Shown in pieces: positions 22,007 to 32,395 of a stretch of DNA of 64,000 nucleotides. Position 1 is the first letter of the stretch, and every line of letters begins with the position of its first letter. Source of the stretch: Catenaria anguillulae PL171 (Eukaryota > Blastocladiomycota > Blastocladiomycetes > Blastocladiales > Catenariaceae); assembly GCA_002102555.1 (NCBI GenBank), contig MCFL01000034.1:62001-126000 (forward strand), read 5' to 3'. Position numbers and translations under genes: made by a program. The notes beneath the pieces were generated by a model. It saw only the letters and a program-made list of their open reading frames with translations, had not been told where the DNA came from and did no database searches.

Positions 22007-25000
22007 TCAAACCTTCAAACTCTCGTCGGCGGCACTTCTCCTGCCCCTATCACCACCTCCGGTCTGCTCCATCCTCTTTCTCCTTGCCACCTCCTCCTGC
22101 CTCCTGACCAGCGCCCTCAACTTACCCTGGGCCAAATCCAACACGGCCTTGCGCTCGGCCAAATCCAACTGCCTGCGAATGCCCACGTTTTCGCGCGCAA
22201 ACTCGCCAATCTGCTGCTTGCTCAAATCGTAATACAGCCGCTCATCCACGTCCCTCGGGAACTGGAAAAAGAACTCGTTAAGCAGCTCAATGTAGATAAA
22301 CATGACGGCCGTGTACGTGAGTTTTTCGCTCACACACTCCAAAAACACCTCGGGGCAGATGGTTTGCGCGTCGGGCGTCCGGCACGCGCGCGATTTCACG
22401 TGGTACAGGCGCGAGTACAGCGACTGCATCCGGAGTGAGTGGTACAGAGCGGCACGAGCCTTGGCCAGCGATGAGTCGGTGTAACCCGAGGGCCGCGCGT
22501 CAAGGTCGGTTGGGACCAGACGAAGCAGTGGGTCGCGCGAGGTGTCTTCGGGCGGCTTGTTTTGCGCGAGCGACACGGTGGGTGCGGTGGCAGAGGCACC
22601 AGAGGGCGGGGCCAGTGCACCAACGTCGGCGGCAGCAGACGCCGCAAGCGATTTGGCGTACTCGGTCTCGAGGCCTTGCAAGTAGCTGATCATGCCGTTC
22701 AAGGTGCGCCTACCGAGCGTGGCCTTGATGGCATCGTACGCCTTTTGCGAGTTGGCAATCTCGCGCTCCAACAAGCCAACCGCACGCTTTGTGGCCTCTG
22801 CCCACTCCATGTCGGTACACTCGACCTCAAACTTGTAAGGCTTGATGGTATTCTCGACCTGGTCGACCGTGGTGTGAAACTTGCTGCGAATGATCTCGTT
22901 TGCCAGCTGCAACACCTTGCGCCGGGTGTCTGGGTGATGCACAAACGGCTCGCCCGCCACCAGCTTCTCCATGTGGGCCATGAGCGAATCGACCACGAGC
23001 TGTGTCGACGTGCGGCCCACGCCCGATTTCGTCAGTGCACTCGACGCAAGCGCAAGCTTGTGCACCCAATGCGGGTCGTCTTTGGCCTTTGCATCCTTTG
23101 CCAGCTCGGCAAGTCGCGCATCGGTCCAGTACACCCCCTCGCAAATCTCGACAATGCGGTCCTCGAGCATGCTGCGCACCTCGGAGCGCACTTGGGGCTT
23201 GCCGAACGCGCGCGTGAAATCCTTGAACCGGTGCTTGATCGAGTCCATGGCTTCGGCCAAGTACGACTCTGCGGAAATGCGCCGGTCATTGTAGAGCACC
23301 TTGAACTGATAATTCGCCTCGGCAAGCTCCTGATCCACGGCATCTGCCAACGTGGTGAGCCGCGAACCCATGCGCTCCTCGAGCGTGCGCATGAGCAGCG
23401 TGCGCAGTGCCGGCACGCCCACAATGGCCAGTGGGTCGCGCTTGGCAATAGCGCCCAAAGATTTGTCGGCGGCCGACCCAGAACGGTTCACCACGCCCAC
23501 GTACCCGAGATGCAGCGGGTATTCGTTGGCAGTCAACAAGTTGACGGCGGCGTCAGGCTGGATCAGGTCGATTTTCGTCAGAACGCCAATGGTGCGCAGG
23601 CCCAAGGGGTCGACACGCCGAGACGCACGCAGGGCGTCCGAGTTGGCCAAGTCCACGTCGGCCGCGCACACGGCGAGGATCACGTTGGGTTCTTGAATGT
23701 ACTTTTCACACAGCGCCGCAATCTTGTCCTTGAGATCCCTGGGCTGGTTCTTGTTGTGGATTTGGATGTACCCGGGGAGATCCACCAGGGTCAGATCGGG
23801 CACGTTGGGCGAGTAGATACGCAGCTCAATGGGCGAGTCCGAGACACAGTCGGCCGCAGGGACGGCCGAGTTGAGGTCAACCAGCGTTTGCATCACGTGC
23901 CGGAAATTGGTCACCTTGCCGAGCCCGAGCTGCGGAAACTCGGCGTACTCGGTGGCCAGGTCGGGCGAGTGGATGAGTGTGAGCTCGAGCGGGCGCCGGG
24001 TCACCATGTTGTTGCCCTTTGGGAGGAATTCGCGGCCCACAATGGCTTCAAGCACTGACGACTTGCCCGACGATTGCGATCCAATCACCACAATCGAGGG
24101 CAGCACAAGATTGCCCGAGATCTTGACTGCTTTGAGAATGTTGCGCACCTCAATGAGCTTGCGCGTCAGGTCCATAAAGTCATCGTCATCGCCCACGCCG
24201 CCATTGCCCGATGTGGGTTTCACGGGCAACGCGGCGCGGCGCGCACGTGCGTCTTCAGAGTCGTCGTCATCATCGGACGGGTTGGCACCTGTGGCGGATG
24301 CATTGGGTGCGTCGGGGCCACCAGAAGACGAGGACGAGGACGAGCCCGACGACGAGTTGGTGGATGAGCGGGCAGAGTTCATGGCTTCGCGGGCCGTGGC
24401 CATGCCCTGGTTGAGCTGGCCTTGGATCAGGTCGAGCCGGGTGCGCAGGTTGTCTTGGAGCGGGGTCAGGTTGGCAGACACGGTGTCGAGAACGTCAAAG
24501 AAGGTGGATTTGGCGAGATCAACATGTTGGTCCACCCAGGCGGTCGTTGCTATAGATTTGAAGAAAACATTTGGAGGACGCTTGTCAGAATGTACACAGG
24601 GATTAATGACGAGATGATCTCATCAAAAGCACACGCCGACACGCCATGAGGAGGTGGGAAGGATTGTCTAGGACGACAAGCAACCGCAACCAAAGCGACG
24701 ACGTAGGCCTAGGCCTGGCAATGGGCACATTCCATAAAACGAGCTCCTTTGGCGTGCGGCGGCGCAAGGTTACGTTTGCATATGAACAGCAAATGCTGAT
24801 CCGACTTGAAGAGAAGAATGCGAGTGGGTACGTACACGCCGCAAGAGCAAGAATGGCCCATGCCAAGGCCTCGCCGGCCGCCGTCGCGTGCGCATCCGAG
24901 GAGGACGATCCGCTGCCATTGGCAAATGTGGGTGCCGAGAGGAGCATGTATTGCGTACCGGCGACCTTGTACTGGACGTAGCCGTAAGCAGAGGCAGCAC

Positions 25001-25331
25001 CGCCGCCAAGTAGGACGGGCAAGCGGCGAAGCGGGCCGATGCGTGCCCAGAAGGAGATGGAACGGAGGTGCTGGTGTGCGGAGGGGGAAAGGAGTCTTGG
25101 TGGTGGGAGAGGCACAACTTGTTGTCTGTTGACGGGAGTGAGAGTGGGAGTGGGCCTGGCGAGCAGGTGCGAGTGGCGGAGTTGTTGCGGGCGAGTGATG
25201 GCCAAGGGCAAGCGGGTGGCAGCGGCGGCGAGCGGGACGGCGGCACGGCGGGCAGCCGACGCCGATGCCGACACGGACAGGGCAGAGGCGGCGGCGGCTC
25301 GGCGGATTCCGAGCTGAAGCATGGACGACAT
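22007..25331 (-). CDS. MGM1: Mgm1/OPA1-type mitochondrial dynamin
   Basis: Large GTPase for inner-membrane fusion and cristae shape. Exon 1 (24959-25331) encodes an Arg/Ala-rich presequence (MSSMLQLGIRRAAAASAL) and a transmembrane segment near residues 100-120 (PVLLGGGAASAYGYVQYKVA). Exon 2 (22007-24549) encodes the rest, 971 aa in total with matching phase 1. GTPase motifs: GSQSSGKS (about 281), Thr in NMVTRRPLEL, DLPG (about 381) and TKID (about 449). The segment LRIYSPNVPDLTLVDLPGYI is diagnostic for the Mgm1/OPA1 branch. The C-terminal half has the stalk and GED-like helices. A Ser-run linker (about 185-200) and an Asp-rich stretch precede the GTPase. A second in-phase donor at 24835 would add 41 residues including a hydrophobic segment. 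A T-rich tract follows the stop. Confidence 0.92.
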
Positions 25332-25795
25332 TGTATTAACAGTTGGATGCGTTGGGCACTTGAAGGATTACATTCTCATTGTCATGCTCATTGTCATTGT
25401 CATCGTCATCGTCATCGTCATCAACCTTCGTGAATTCAAAGTGAACGTGAGGCGCCAACCCGTGACTTCTGCTTCTGTCCCGTCTTTGCCCGCCCCCGTC
25501 TCGCCTTCGCCCTCGCCTTCCTGCCTCGTCCGTCGTCACGTCACGTGCATGGATCGGCCCACTCGTCGTCACACCGAACTACACTTATGTATGATGCATC
25601 AATCTATATCCCAACTGGGTGACTCACTCACCGCACATGGACCTCCAAAGAAGCAAATCCACCCCGAGCATTTCTCTATTCGCCCAGTGGCTCACCGCGC
25701 AAAGTACTTTTGGTCTGCCGCTGCCTCGAGCAGGATCGCACGCACTCTCAAGCCCCGCCCTCACCCAACGTGGATCAACACCACCCCCTGACTCG
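25332..25795. other. divergent promoter region between MGM1 and Clr2-like genes
   Basis: No coding frame. Contains a CACGTG E-box at 25542-25547 (within TCACGTCACGTG) and a (GTCATC)n microsatellite. It serves as the shared upstream region of two divergent genes. Confidence 0.5.
25391..25422 (+). repeat. (GTCATC)n hexamer microsatellite
   Basis: About four perfect GTCATC units, preceded by degenerate GTCATT/CTCATT units, in the MGM1-Clr2 divergent intergenic region, about 60-90 bases upstream of the MGM1 ATG. Confidence 0.7.
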
Positions 25796-25805
25796 GTCAC
25801 GTGAC
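25796..25805. promoter_or_regulatory. GTCACGTGAC bHLH palindrome
   Basis: A perfect 10-bp palindrome with a CACGTG core, 34 bases before the ATG at 25840. This extended form is the preferred site of Cbf1/USF-type bHLH factors. Function here is inferred from sequence only. Confidence 0.5.
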
Positions 25806-25839
25806 CCGCCCCCTGAGGTCAAGTCAAAAGAAAGTGGAA

Positions 25840-28800
25840 ATGGACCCAAGACCGCCAAGTAATACTAGGGGCTCTTCATCTCCCGCCCGATCCGCTGGCA
25901 CAGTGTCCCCACTTCCACCAACCTCCGTCTCGGGCCACGCCTCCACCCTCCGCCCTGGTCCCAAACGGCCACCGCCATTCTTCTCAGACGGCACACCGGC
26001 CACCTGGCCCACAATCGAGCCAAACCCGTCAACAACCACTGCATCCAAATGCTACATTGACTCGCGCCGCGGCGTCAACACCTACCTCCAAAAACTCGCC
26101 CTTTCCTCGCTCCCTGCTGGATACAAACCTTTTGACCGGCTCATGCTCGTCACCTCGTCAGGCTCCCCCACCCGCCGATCCGATACCTTTCTCGCAGGAC
26201 ATCCTAACGGGCGCATGTTTCGGTCGCCCAACGAGTTTTTACCGCATTTGCTCTGGCTGGAGCGCGTCAGCGACAATCAGGGCAGTGTTGACGGGGTTGA
26301 ACCGTGTGCGTGCAAGACGTGTTTGGGTACGGGTGGCGAGCGTGTGAGTTCCGTTTCGCCAAACGTTCGTTCACGTGGGCGCGGGATCAGTCGCACCAAC
26401 GGCGACAATAGGACGGGTCGTGCAAGCAGCAACAGTAGTAGTCGCAGTGCCTCACCAGCCGTTTTGCCGCCTTTGCCCGCGTCGCTGCCACCCATGGGAT
26501 TTGGATTCGTCAAAGGGCGATCGGGATTGGCTGCGGCCGCACCAGAAGCGCCAGCTGCAATGTCACCAAGCGTCAGCGCTGCGGCCGCAGCCGCGTCTTT
26601 ATCGTCATTGTCCTCCTCCACTTTTGCCGCAAACGCGTTTCCACCCGCACCACCTCCTATGCCACCAGCCGCGGCGAAATGGATGGAAGGCGAGCTTTCA
26701 AATGCACCAACCTCGACTATTGGCGCACCGCCATTGTCATCTGCTCTTGCCACACCACCACCGCCACCACCACCCACCATCCCTGCCACCTGCTTTAACG
26801 CTGATGCCAACATTGACCATGGCTGCGCACCCTCCCGAGCCATCACCCGTCATGACCATTGATCCGAGCCAAGTCTTTGGTCCACCACCTGTCCCGCCAA
26901 ACCGGAAAGAACCAGGTACAGTGCCAAATGCCATACTTCAACCAACCTGTCTATCGGCTTTCACGCTCACAATCTCTGCCCATTGACATCTCAAGAGCCT
27001 GCTTACCCTCCATTACCACCAGCGCCGGCGACGGAAGCCACTCCGACTGGCGACGCGCTCGCATCATTACAGTCCCGCCTCCGCCTTCCGCCTTCTCCCA
27101 CTCGACCATCCGCCGCCCGCCCGCACCACCCATCTCGTCCCTGTCCTCTGTCCAGCACTTGACTGCTTCTCCCGCATCATTTGGCACCTCGCTGCAGCCA
27201 CAACCGCAACCATCCGGGTTCCGGTTCCGCACACTGTCCAACTCGTCAAGGTTTGCGCCGCCCACGGTCCTTGGCGCTGCGATTCACGACGCACTGATTG
27301 GCCCCTGGACCAGCACATCGCGTGCAAAAGTGTCGGGCATTGCAAGGCGGCTGGCGCCGCCTGGTAGCTTGTTTTCAAGCATGGGTGCAAGCATGAGGAC
27401 GGGATCGGGGACCGGTGTGCGGTTGGGCAGGTGGGAGCGCACGAGGAGGGGGCCGCCAAACAAGCTGCGGTGGTAGTGACCGGGGCAAAGCGGCGGCGTA
27501 TGGATGGGGCGGGGAGATTGGACGACCATCAGGGCATGAGGCGAGCTTGTCGTCGACGTCCTCGTCTTCGTCGGCTAGTTGTTCGAGTGACGACGAAATA
27601 AACAGCGCGTATGAGCCGCGATCGCGGTCGACCGCCGCGGCCGTCGCCGGATTGGAGGACGAAAACGACTCGGTGGCGTACTTGGTGGGGCGGCGCGAGT
27701 TGGCAAGGCGGCAGCAAATGGCGTGCATAGCCGCGGCTGCTGCCTCTTCCTCGTCGGCATCCAAGTCCTCATCACTACATGTACCAGTAGCGAAAACTCC
27801 CGCCGTTGCTCAACCACAACCCGTGTCGCAAGTCACATCCCCCGATTCCTTGTCATTCCAACAACAAAGCCACCATCACCATCACCATCATCATCATCAT
27901 CATCGATACCACAAGCCCGCATCCTCTGCCTTTTCGCGCAACCTTGCACCGTCCCCGCCGCCGTTGCCAGTGACCATGGTCCACCTGCAAGTCAAGCGGC
28001 CCGTCTCTGCACCGGGGAAATCTGCCGCGGCCGCCGCAGGGCTTTATTCGCCGCAAAAGCCCGGCTCGTCTTCGTCGGCGAGCCAATTTCGCGTCCTGCC
28101 CAACAAGTACACCGGATCGTCGGCAAGTAAATCCGGGTCCATTTTTGACTTGACGAGCAGTGGCGGCGCCGGGCCGGGTGCAGCGGCGCGCAACGAGGTG
28201 GTTGATTTGATCACGTCATCGTCCTCGGACGACGAGCGCGTGCGCGAGCGGAACGTGCAGCAGAGTGCTGCGACCGTTGCCCCGGACTCTCACGCATTTC
28301 AACAACCAGCATCTCCTTCGGACCCAAGCGTGGCCGGCCCACAGCCTGCTCCTTCGCATATCCAGCCACTCCCTGCGCCGCCACGCCCGCGCCGTCCATC
28401 GGTCGCAACACCCGCCCAACCAACCTCGTACGACTTGTCTGGTGGTCCGCTGCGCCTCCACCCACATCCACATCCACATCCGCGTGCGACGCGCCGCGCC
28501 GCCTCACGCGTCAATCCGCCACGTCCTCCTCGTCCACATCTGTCCCTCTGCCGCATCCGATCCATGGACATCAGCCGCCGCTCGCCAACGCGCGCTGCGC
28601 CGCGTGTTCCACGGCCTGCAACTGTGCTGGTGCACGACGCGCGGCAACGTGGGCTTGCAAGTTGATGCAGACGCTTGGGCGTTTAGGCAACGTGCCAATG
28701 AGGCGTGGGCTACGCGGGTGCATAAGAATCCGGATATGGATCCGGAAAGCGACGGCGATTCGCGTTGGGGCAGTGAAGATGAGGACGATGAGTCGAGTGA

Positions 28801-30192
28801 GGAAGAGGGGGATGCGGATGATGAGTGGGAGGATGATGATCCAGACTTGGCGGCGGCGGGGGGTGAGGCGACGTGGCCCGAGCGCGCCGCGGGCAAGCCG
28901 CTCGAGTTGTTGGGCAGGAGGAAGCATCGGCCCGTGCGCGCGTGGCCCGTGCTGGTGCTTGGGTGGTATCCCGTAGGCGACCCGGGCGCGTGGGTGGATG
29001 CAGGCGAGGCAACCAATCCGTTTGAGCGCCCAAGCCAGGCGGGCGGCCTGGGCGAGGTGGTGTATTCGGTGGTCAAGTTGCCGCTCACCAAGGCCATGCG
29101 TGCGCGCGTGTGTGTGGAAAAGGGCATGGACCCAGGCGAGGGCGAGGGCGAGGTTAGCACGGATGAGTTGGTGGCCAAATTGAGAGCGTGGGCACGACAG
29201 GATTTGGAACGGAGCGCGTCGGGCGTGGCAGCGAGCAATGGCTCGGGTGTGCGCGAGGGCGAGGGAGAGGTGCCAAGCTGTACGTGCCTGGGTGGAACCT
29301 GATGCGTGCCCCAAGGGAAAGGGGTTTGTCGTGGACCACCCATCCAGTCGCCAACAGGTTCACCGAGTCTGGCGATGATCCTCAGCCTTACTTGACCGTC
29401 TCAGATCACACTTCACCGTTCATTCACGGCGTTCGCGCACGTGCGCTTCGTGCATACCGGGCAACCCGTGGCCGGTCGGGCGGCGCCCTGCTGCCCGACT
29501 TCAACGGCACGCGCAACCCGCTGCTCATGTCTGCCGTGATCCAAGCCAGCGCCATTTGCGGGTCGTGGGAGGTGCTTGGCCCGGCGGCACTCCGCATTGG
29601 CCCCGACGTTTTGTTTCCAGGTGCACGCGTGTGGCATTTGGGCCGTACGAGCAAGCATGAGGGCATGTGCATCAGGGAGTTGCTCGCCAAAGCCGCCAAC
29701 TTGTCCATGGTGACCAGGGAGGTGATCAAAGTGGATGTGCTGCCGCCGAGCGTGGATCAGCAGCAGCGGCGCGACGGCAACGAAAGCGGCGTGGACGATG
29801 GCGAAGATGCCGAGTTGATGGCATGGTTTGCTGCGCCCGTACCGGTGGCCAAGGGGGGGACAACGACGTATTTGCCTGGGTATCGCTTGCCAGACGGCGT
29901 CGGCAAGGTGAGAGTTACTGTGCGGGCAATCAAGGAGTCGTTTGCGGCAGATGTGATGGCAGGTGGCAACGGGGTTGTGAATGGAACCACGATTGTTGCC
30001 TCGGGGCGGCAGCCAAGGTTGTCACTGACAAACTCAGCCACCAAGCAGTACACGGGCGAGCCAAGTGTGTTGGATTTGGATCGGGTGATTGTGGCACGGA
30101 CAAATCCGCGTGAGTTTCGGTGGGAGCAAGAGCTGGTGCCGCCATGCCGACCAGAGACATATGCCGCGTTGGTGGATTTGGTGTCACGATGA
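25840..30192 (+). CDS. Clr2-like transcriptional-silencing protein, frame-broken
   Basis: Predicted heterochromatin silencing factor related to Clr2 of the SHREC complex. Near residues 70-165 it has KCYIDSRRGVNTYLQKLAL, LPAGYKPFDRL, DTFLAGHPNGRMFRSPNEFL and PHLLWL, followed by CACKTC. This is the order of the Clr2 transcription-silencing domain. A long Ser/Pro/His-rich middle follows (26.3-28.5 kb), then a second conserved region. That begins near 28600 (RRVFHGLQLCW), runs through an acidic tract (about 28770-28860) and GWYPVGDPGAWVDAGEATNP, and continues with ICGSWEVLGPAALRIGPDVL and ARVWHLGRTSKHEGMCIREL to the stop at 30190-30192. The frame switches near 26830, 27110-27170, 27470, 28520 and 29279. 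The last is explained by a lost C (VP to KLYVPGWNLM). Two adjacent genes sharing this span is the alternative. Confidence 0.6.
27871..27905 (+). repeat. CAC/CAT repeat (poly-His)
   Basis: A run of CAC and CAT codons coding for about eleven His in the low-complexity middle of the Clr2-like gene. Confidence 0.8.
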
Positions 30193-30558
30193 GTCAAGTT
30201 GCAGAAATTGTGCGCTCGGATACAGGATACATTATCCGGTCACGATAGTCATTTATACCATACCTCTTACCTTTCTATGTTTATCGCCCGCCCTCGTCTT
30301 GCGTTCAGCCCGAGGAAAAGTCAATTCTCCGAGTCGGCCAAATCGCAGGATCTCATGTTCAATCCAAATCAAAACGATTCATCTGGCTGGCACCCACGAG
30401 CTGGGTCGGGTTCATCTAGGGTGATAGTGCAGTACGCAGACTGTAAGATCTCATCGGAGCAACTTGAAGAGGAAATGATGATGGGTGCCGCCGCAGACGC
30501 GTAATGCAAACGCCAGGGTGCAAATGTATGTAAATGGGAGGCCATGTCGCTGGCAACG
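30193..30558. other. 3' region of Clr2-like gene
   Basis: Presumed 3' UTR and end of the convergent gene on the minus strand. A 101-codon plus-strand frame ends at 30504 but has no family similarity. Nothing else recognised. Confidence 0.35.

Positions 30559-30620
<62 letters not shown>
30559..30620 (+). repeat. 62-nt poly(A) run
   Basis: An uninterrupted run of 62 A on the plus strand, by far the longest homopolymer in the window. On the minus strand it is a T tract bounded by GAAG|GT and GCCAG, so it could be the bulk of a short intron in the gene at 30621-31090. The length in the consensus may be inexact. Confidence 0.9.
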
Positions 30621-30624
<4 letters not shown>

Positions 30625-31090
30625 CGGGCCCTTCGTCCTCCTCATCCCCCAATTGCGTGTCCCACCATTCGTGGTACTGCCTGCGCCGTTGTGCCCTCTG
30701 GCGTTCGTGCTCCAACGCCTCCACTGCCTCCCTCTCCCGCTGCTTCACTGCCGCACTCCCTGCTTCGAGGAGCATGGACCCGTTGTCGAGCTCGCCCCAA
30801 ACCCAGTCGGCACACCTAATTCACTGGCAAGCCCAAGTCTCTCAAAGTCATTTATTGCGACGGCGAGCAGACGGTCGGTGATACGATCAGATGTTGTACG
30901 TCCAGTCGCGTGAGGTATTGCGTCGCTTGGGCTTGGCTTGGACGCGTGGCACCGGAGAGGGGGATTCGTCACGAGGGCGCTTGTTGGTCCGCAGGTCGGG
31001 GTGTCGTGGGTGATGGTCGCTCTTGCGCCGAGAAGGGTTGGTCGAGACGGTCGCGTCGATCCAATCTTTGCCTGGTTTGTCAATCGACAT
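30621..31090 (-). CDS. small basic/helical protein, unknown
   Basis: I do not recognise the family. Exon 1 (30900-31090) starts MSIDKPGKDWIDATVS and is rich in Arg, Lys, Ser and Pro (NKRPRDESPSPVPRVQAK), like nuclear proteins. A GT-AG intron at 30824-30899 (76 nt) has matching phase 2 and joins SRDWT to ELGVPTGFG. Exon 2 continues after one apparent lost G (GGGG run near 30795-30798) with ELDNGSMLLEAGSAAVKQRE, then an Arg/Glu-rich helix (EALEHERQRAQRRRQYHEWW) and an acidic end (GDEEDEGPEG). It then reaches the 62-nt T tract. Whether the protein ends there, or splices across the tract and continues to about 30416, cannot be decided. Confidence 0.4.
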
Positions 31091-32395
31091 GACACTCGCG
31101 ACGTTCGGTTCCTTCGTGACTTCAATGCAGGCAATTCGGGCACGGGCGTCGAAGCCGTGGCGACGAATGGAGAATGGGTTCGCGTAGTAGGCAGGATCAA
31201 GCCAGCCGGGTCATGTCTGCAACCGCAGTCCCCTCTCCGCGCATCTGGGGGGCCTAGGCGGACGGGAGACCAAGTGCTGAGGTGGCCACCATGAAGACGC
31301 GAATGGCGAGCGCGACCCTGTCGGGATGCTCGTGAGGACGCCTTAGTGCGACCTTGCTTACTCGGTTGGGCCGACGGCCAGTTGTCTGGCAACCAACACG
31401 GGAAAACGTACACTGGGAAAACGGAAGGGGAGCTCGGTGGTGTAAGCCGTCCGCGGCCCGCGGCTTGCTTGGCCGGCCGCGTCAACGACGAGCAGGTTTT
31501 ATTTGCGCGAGCCGTTGCCGTTTTCGGAGAACGTGTGCAAACGAAACATGGATCGGCTGAATGACTGACAGATGTGTAAATTCTGGTCATCGGAGGCATA
31601 GCATGGAGGGCCGAGACCAATCATGCCGGAAGGGAGCTCCCGGGAAAACAGACACGATCGGGTCACAGGACAGTCGGTGACTCTGGCATCGCGGCAATCA
31701 TGGGACGTAAAGCAGACGTGGGTTGGAGTCGGATTCGGATTGGGACCCAATCTCGCTCTTCTCGTCAATCAAGCTGTCAATCAGGCAGTCGATCATGTCC
31801 CACCTGCTTGCCTCGCACCCCTTGCAGTTCTCCCCCAACTGCCTCAAGACCGTATTCAAGGGCAGGAACTGTCAACTGAATGGGTACCTGCGAAGTACTC
31901 TTGGTTGCCAACATTTTCGAACCTTTTCCAAGCGACTAGGCAGCAAAACAAGGCCACATCGGGCCTGTAACTGTATAGCGTATCTGTACAGCGTGAGTCC
32001 CATGTGCAAACGAAAACTGCTGCTTCGATAAATGCAGAATCTCGGCAGATATTATAATACTTGGACAAAGTCGCAGGGGCAGACGCTGCATCCCACTTGG
32101 TCCCACTAGCGCTCCAGCATCGGGTCTGCTTTGGCTGCCGGAAACCACTGGATTCAAGACGTATTTACCTATCCAGAATGTGGTATCCAATCCCGAGGTC
32201 TTGGGCGGTTCATGCAAACTTTTGCCTTCTTTGCCTGTGGCAATTGTATTGTATCCCACTTGAAAATGCAGCATTGCTTGCATGAGCACTGAATAAACAA
32301 AGCGTTGAGCCGGATTTTCTCGGTTTTGACTCAGATCTATTATATCAAGAGTACCACCCATAAAATACCCGAAAAACAATGACGACACGATTCAT
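31091..32395. other. intergenic region
   Basis: An open minus-strand frame through 30745-31620 exists, but its upstream half has no coding character. From 31620 to 32395 nothing is recognised on either strand. Confidence 0.4.

Noticed and set aside
22562-24058. 498-codon open frame antisense to the dynamin gene
   Set aside because: Mirror of a well-conserved Mgm1 frame; biased to Arg, His, Gly and Val with no domain.
27871-27905. Possible CRISPR-like or satellite array
   Set aside because: It is a simple codon repeat coding for His; no spaced direct repeats exist anywhere in the window.
30745-31620. Single 291-codon minus-strand protein
   Set aside because: Only its 3' end overlaps real coding sequence; a two-exon model starting at 31090 in another frame gives consistent splice phases and better composition.
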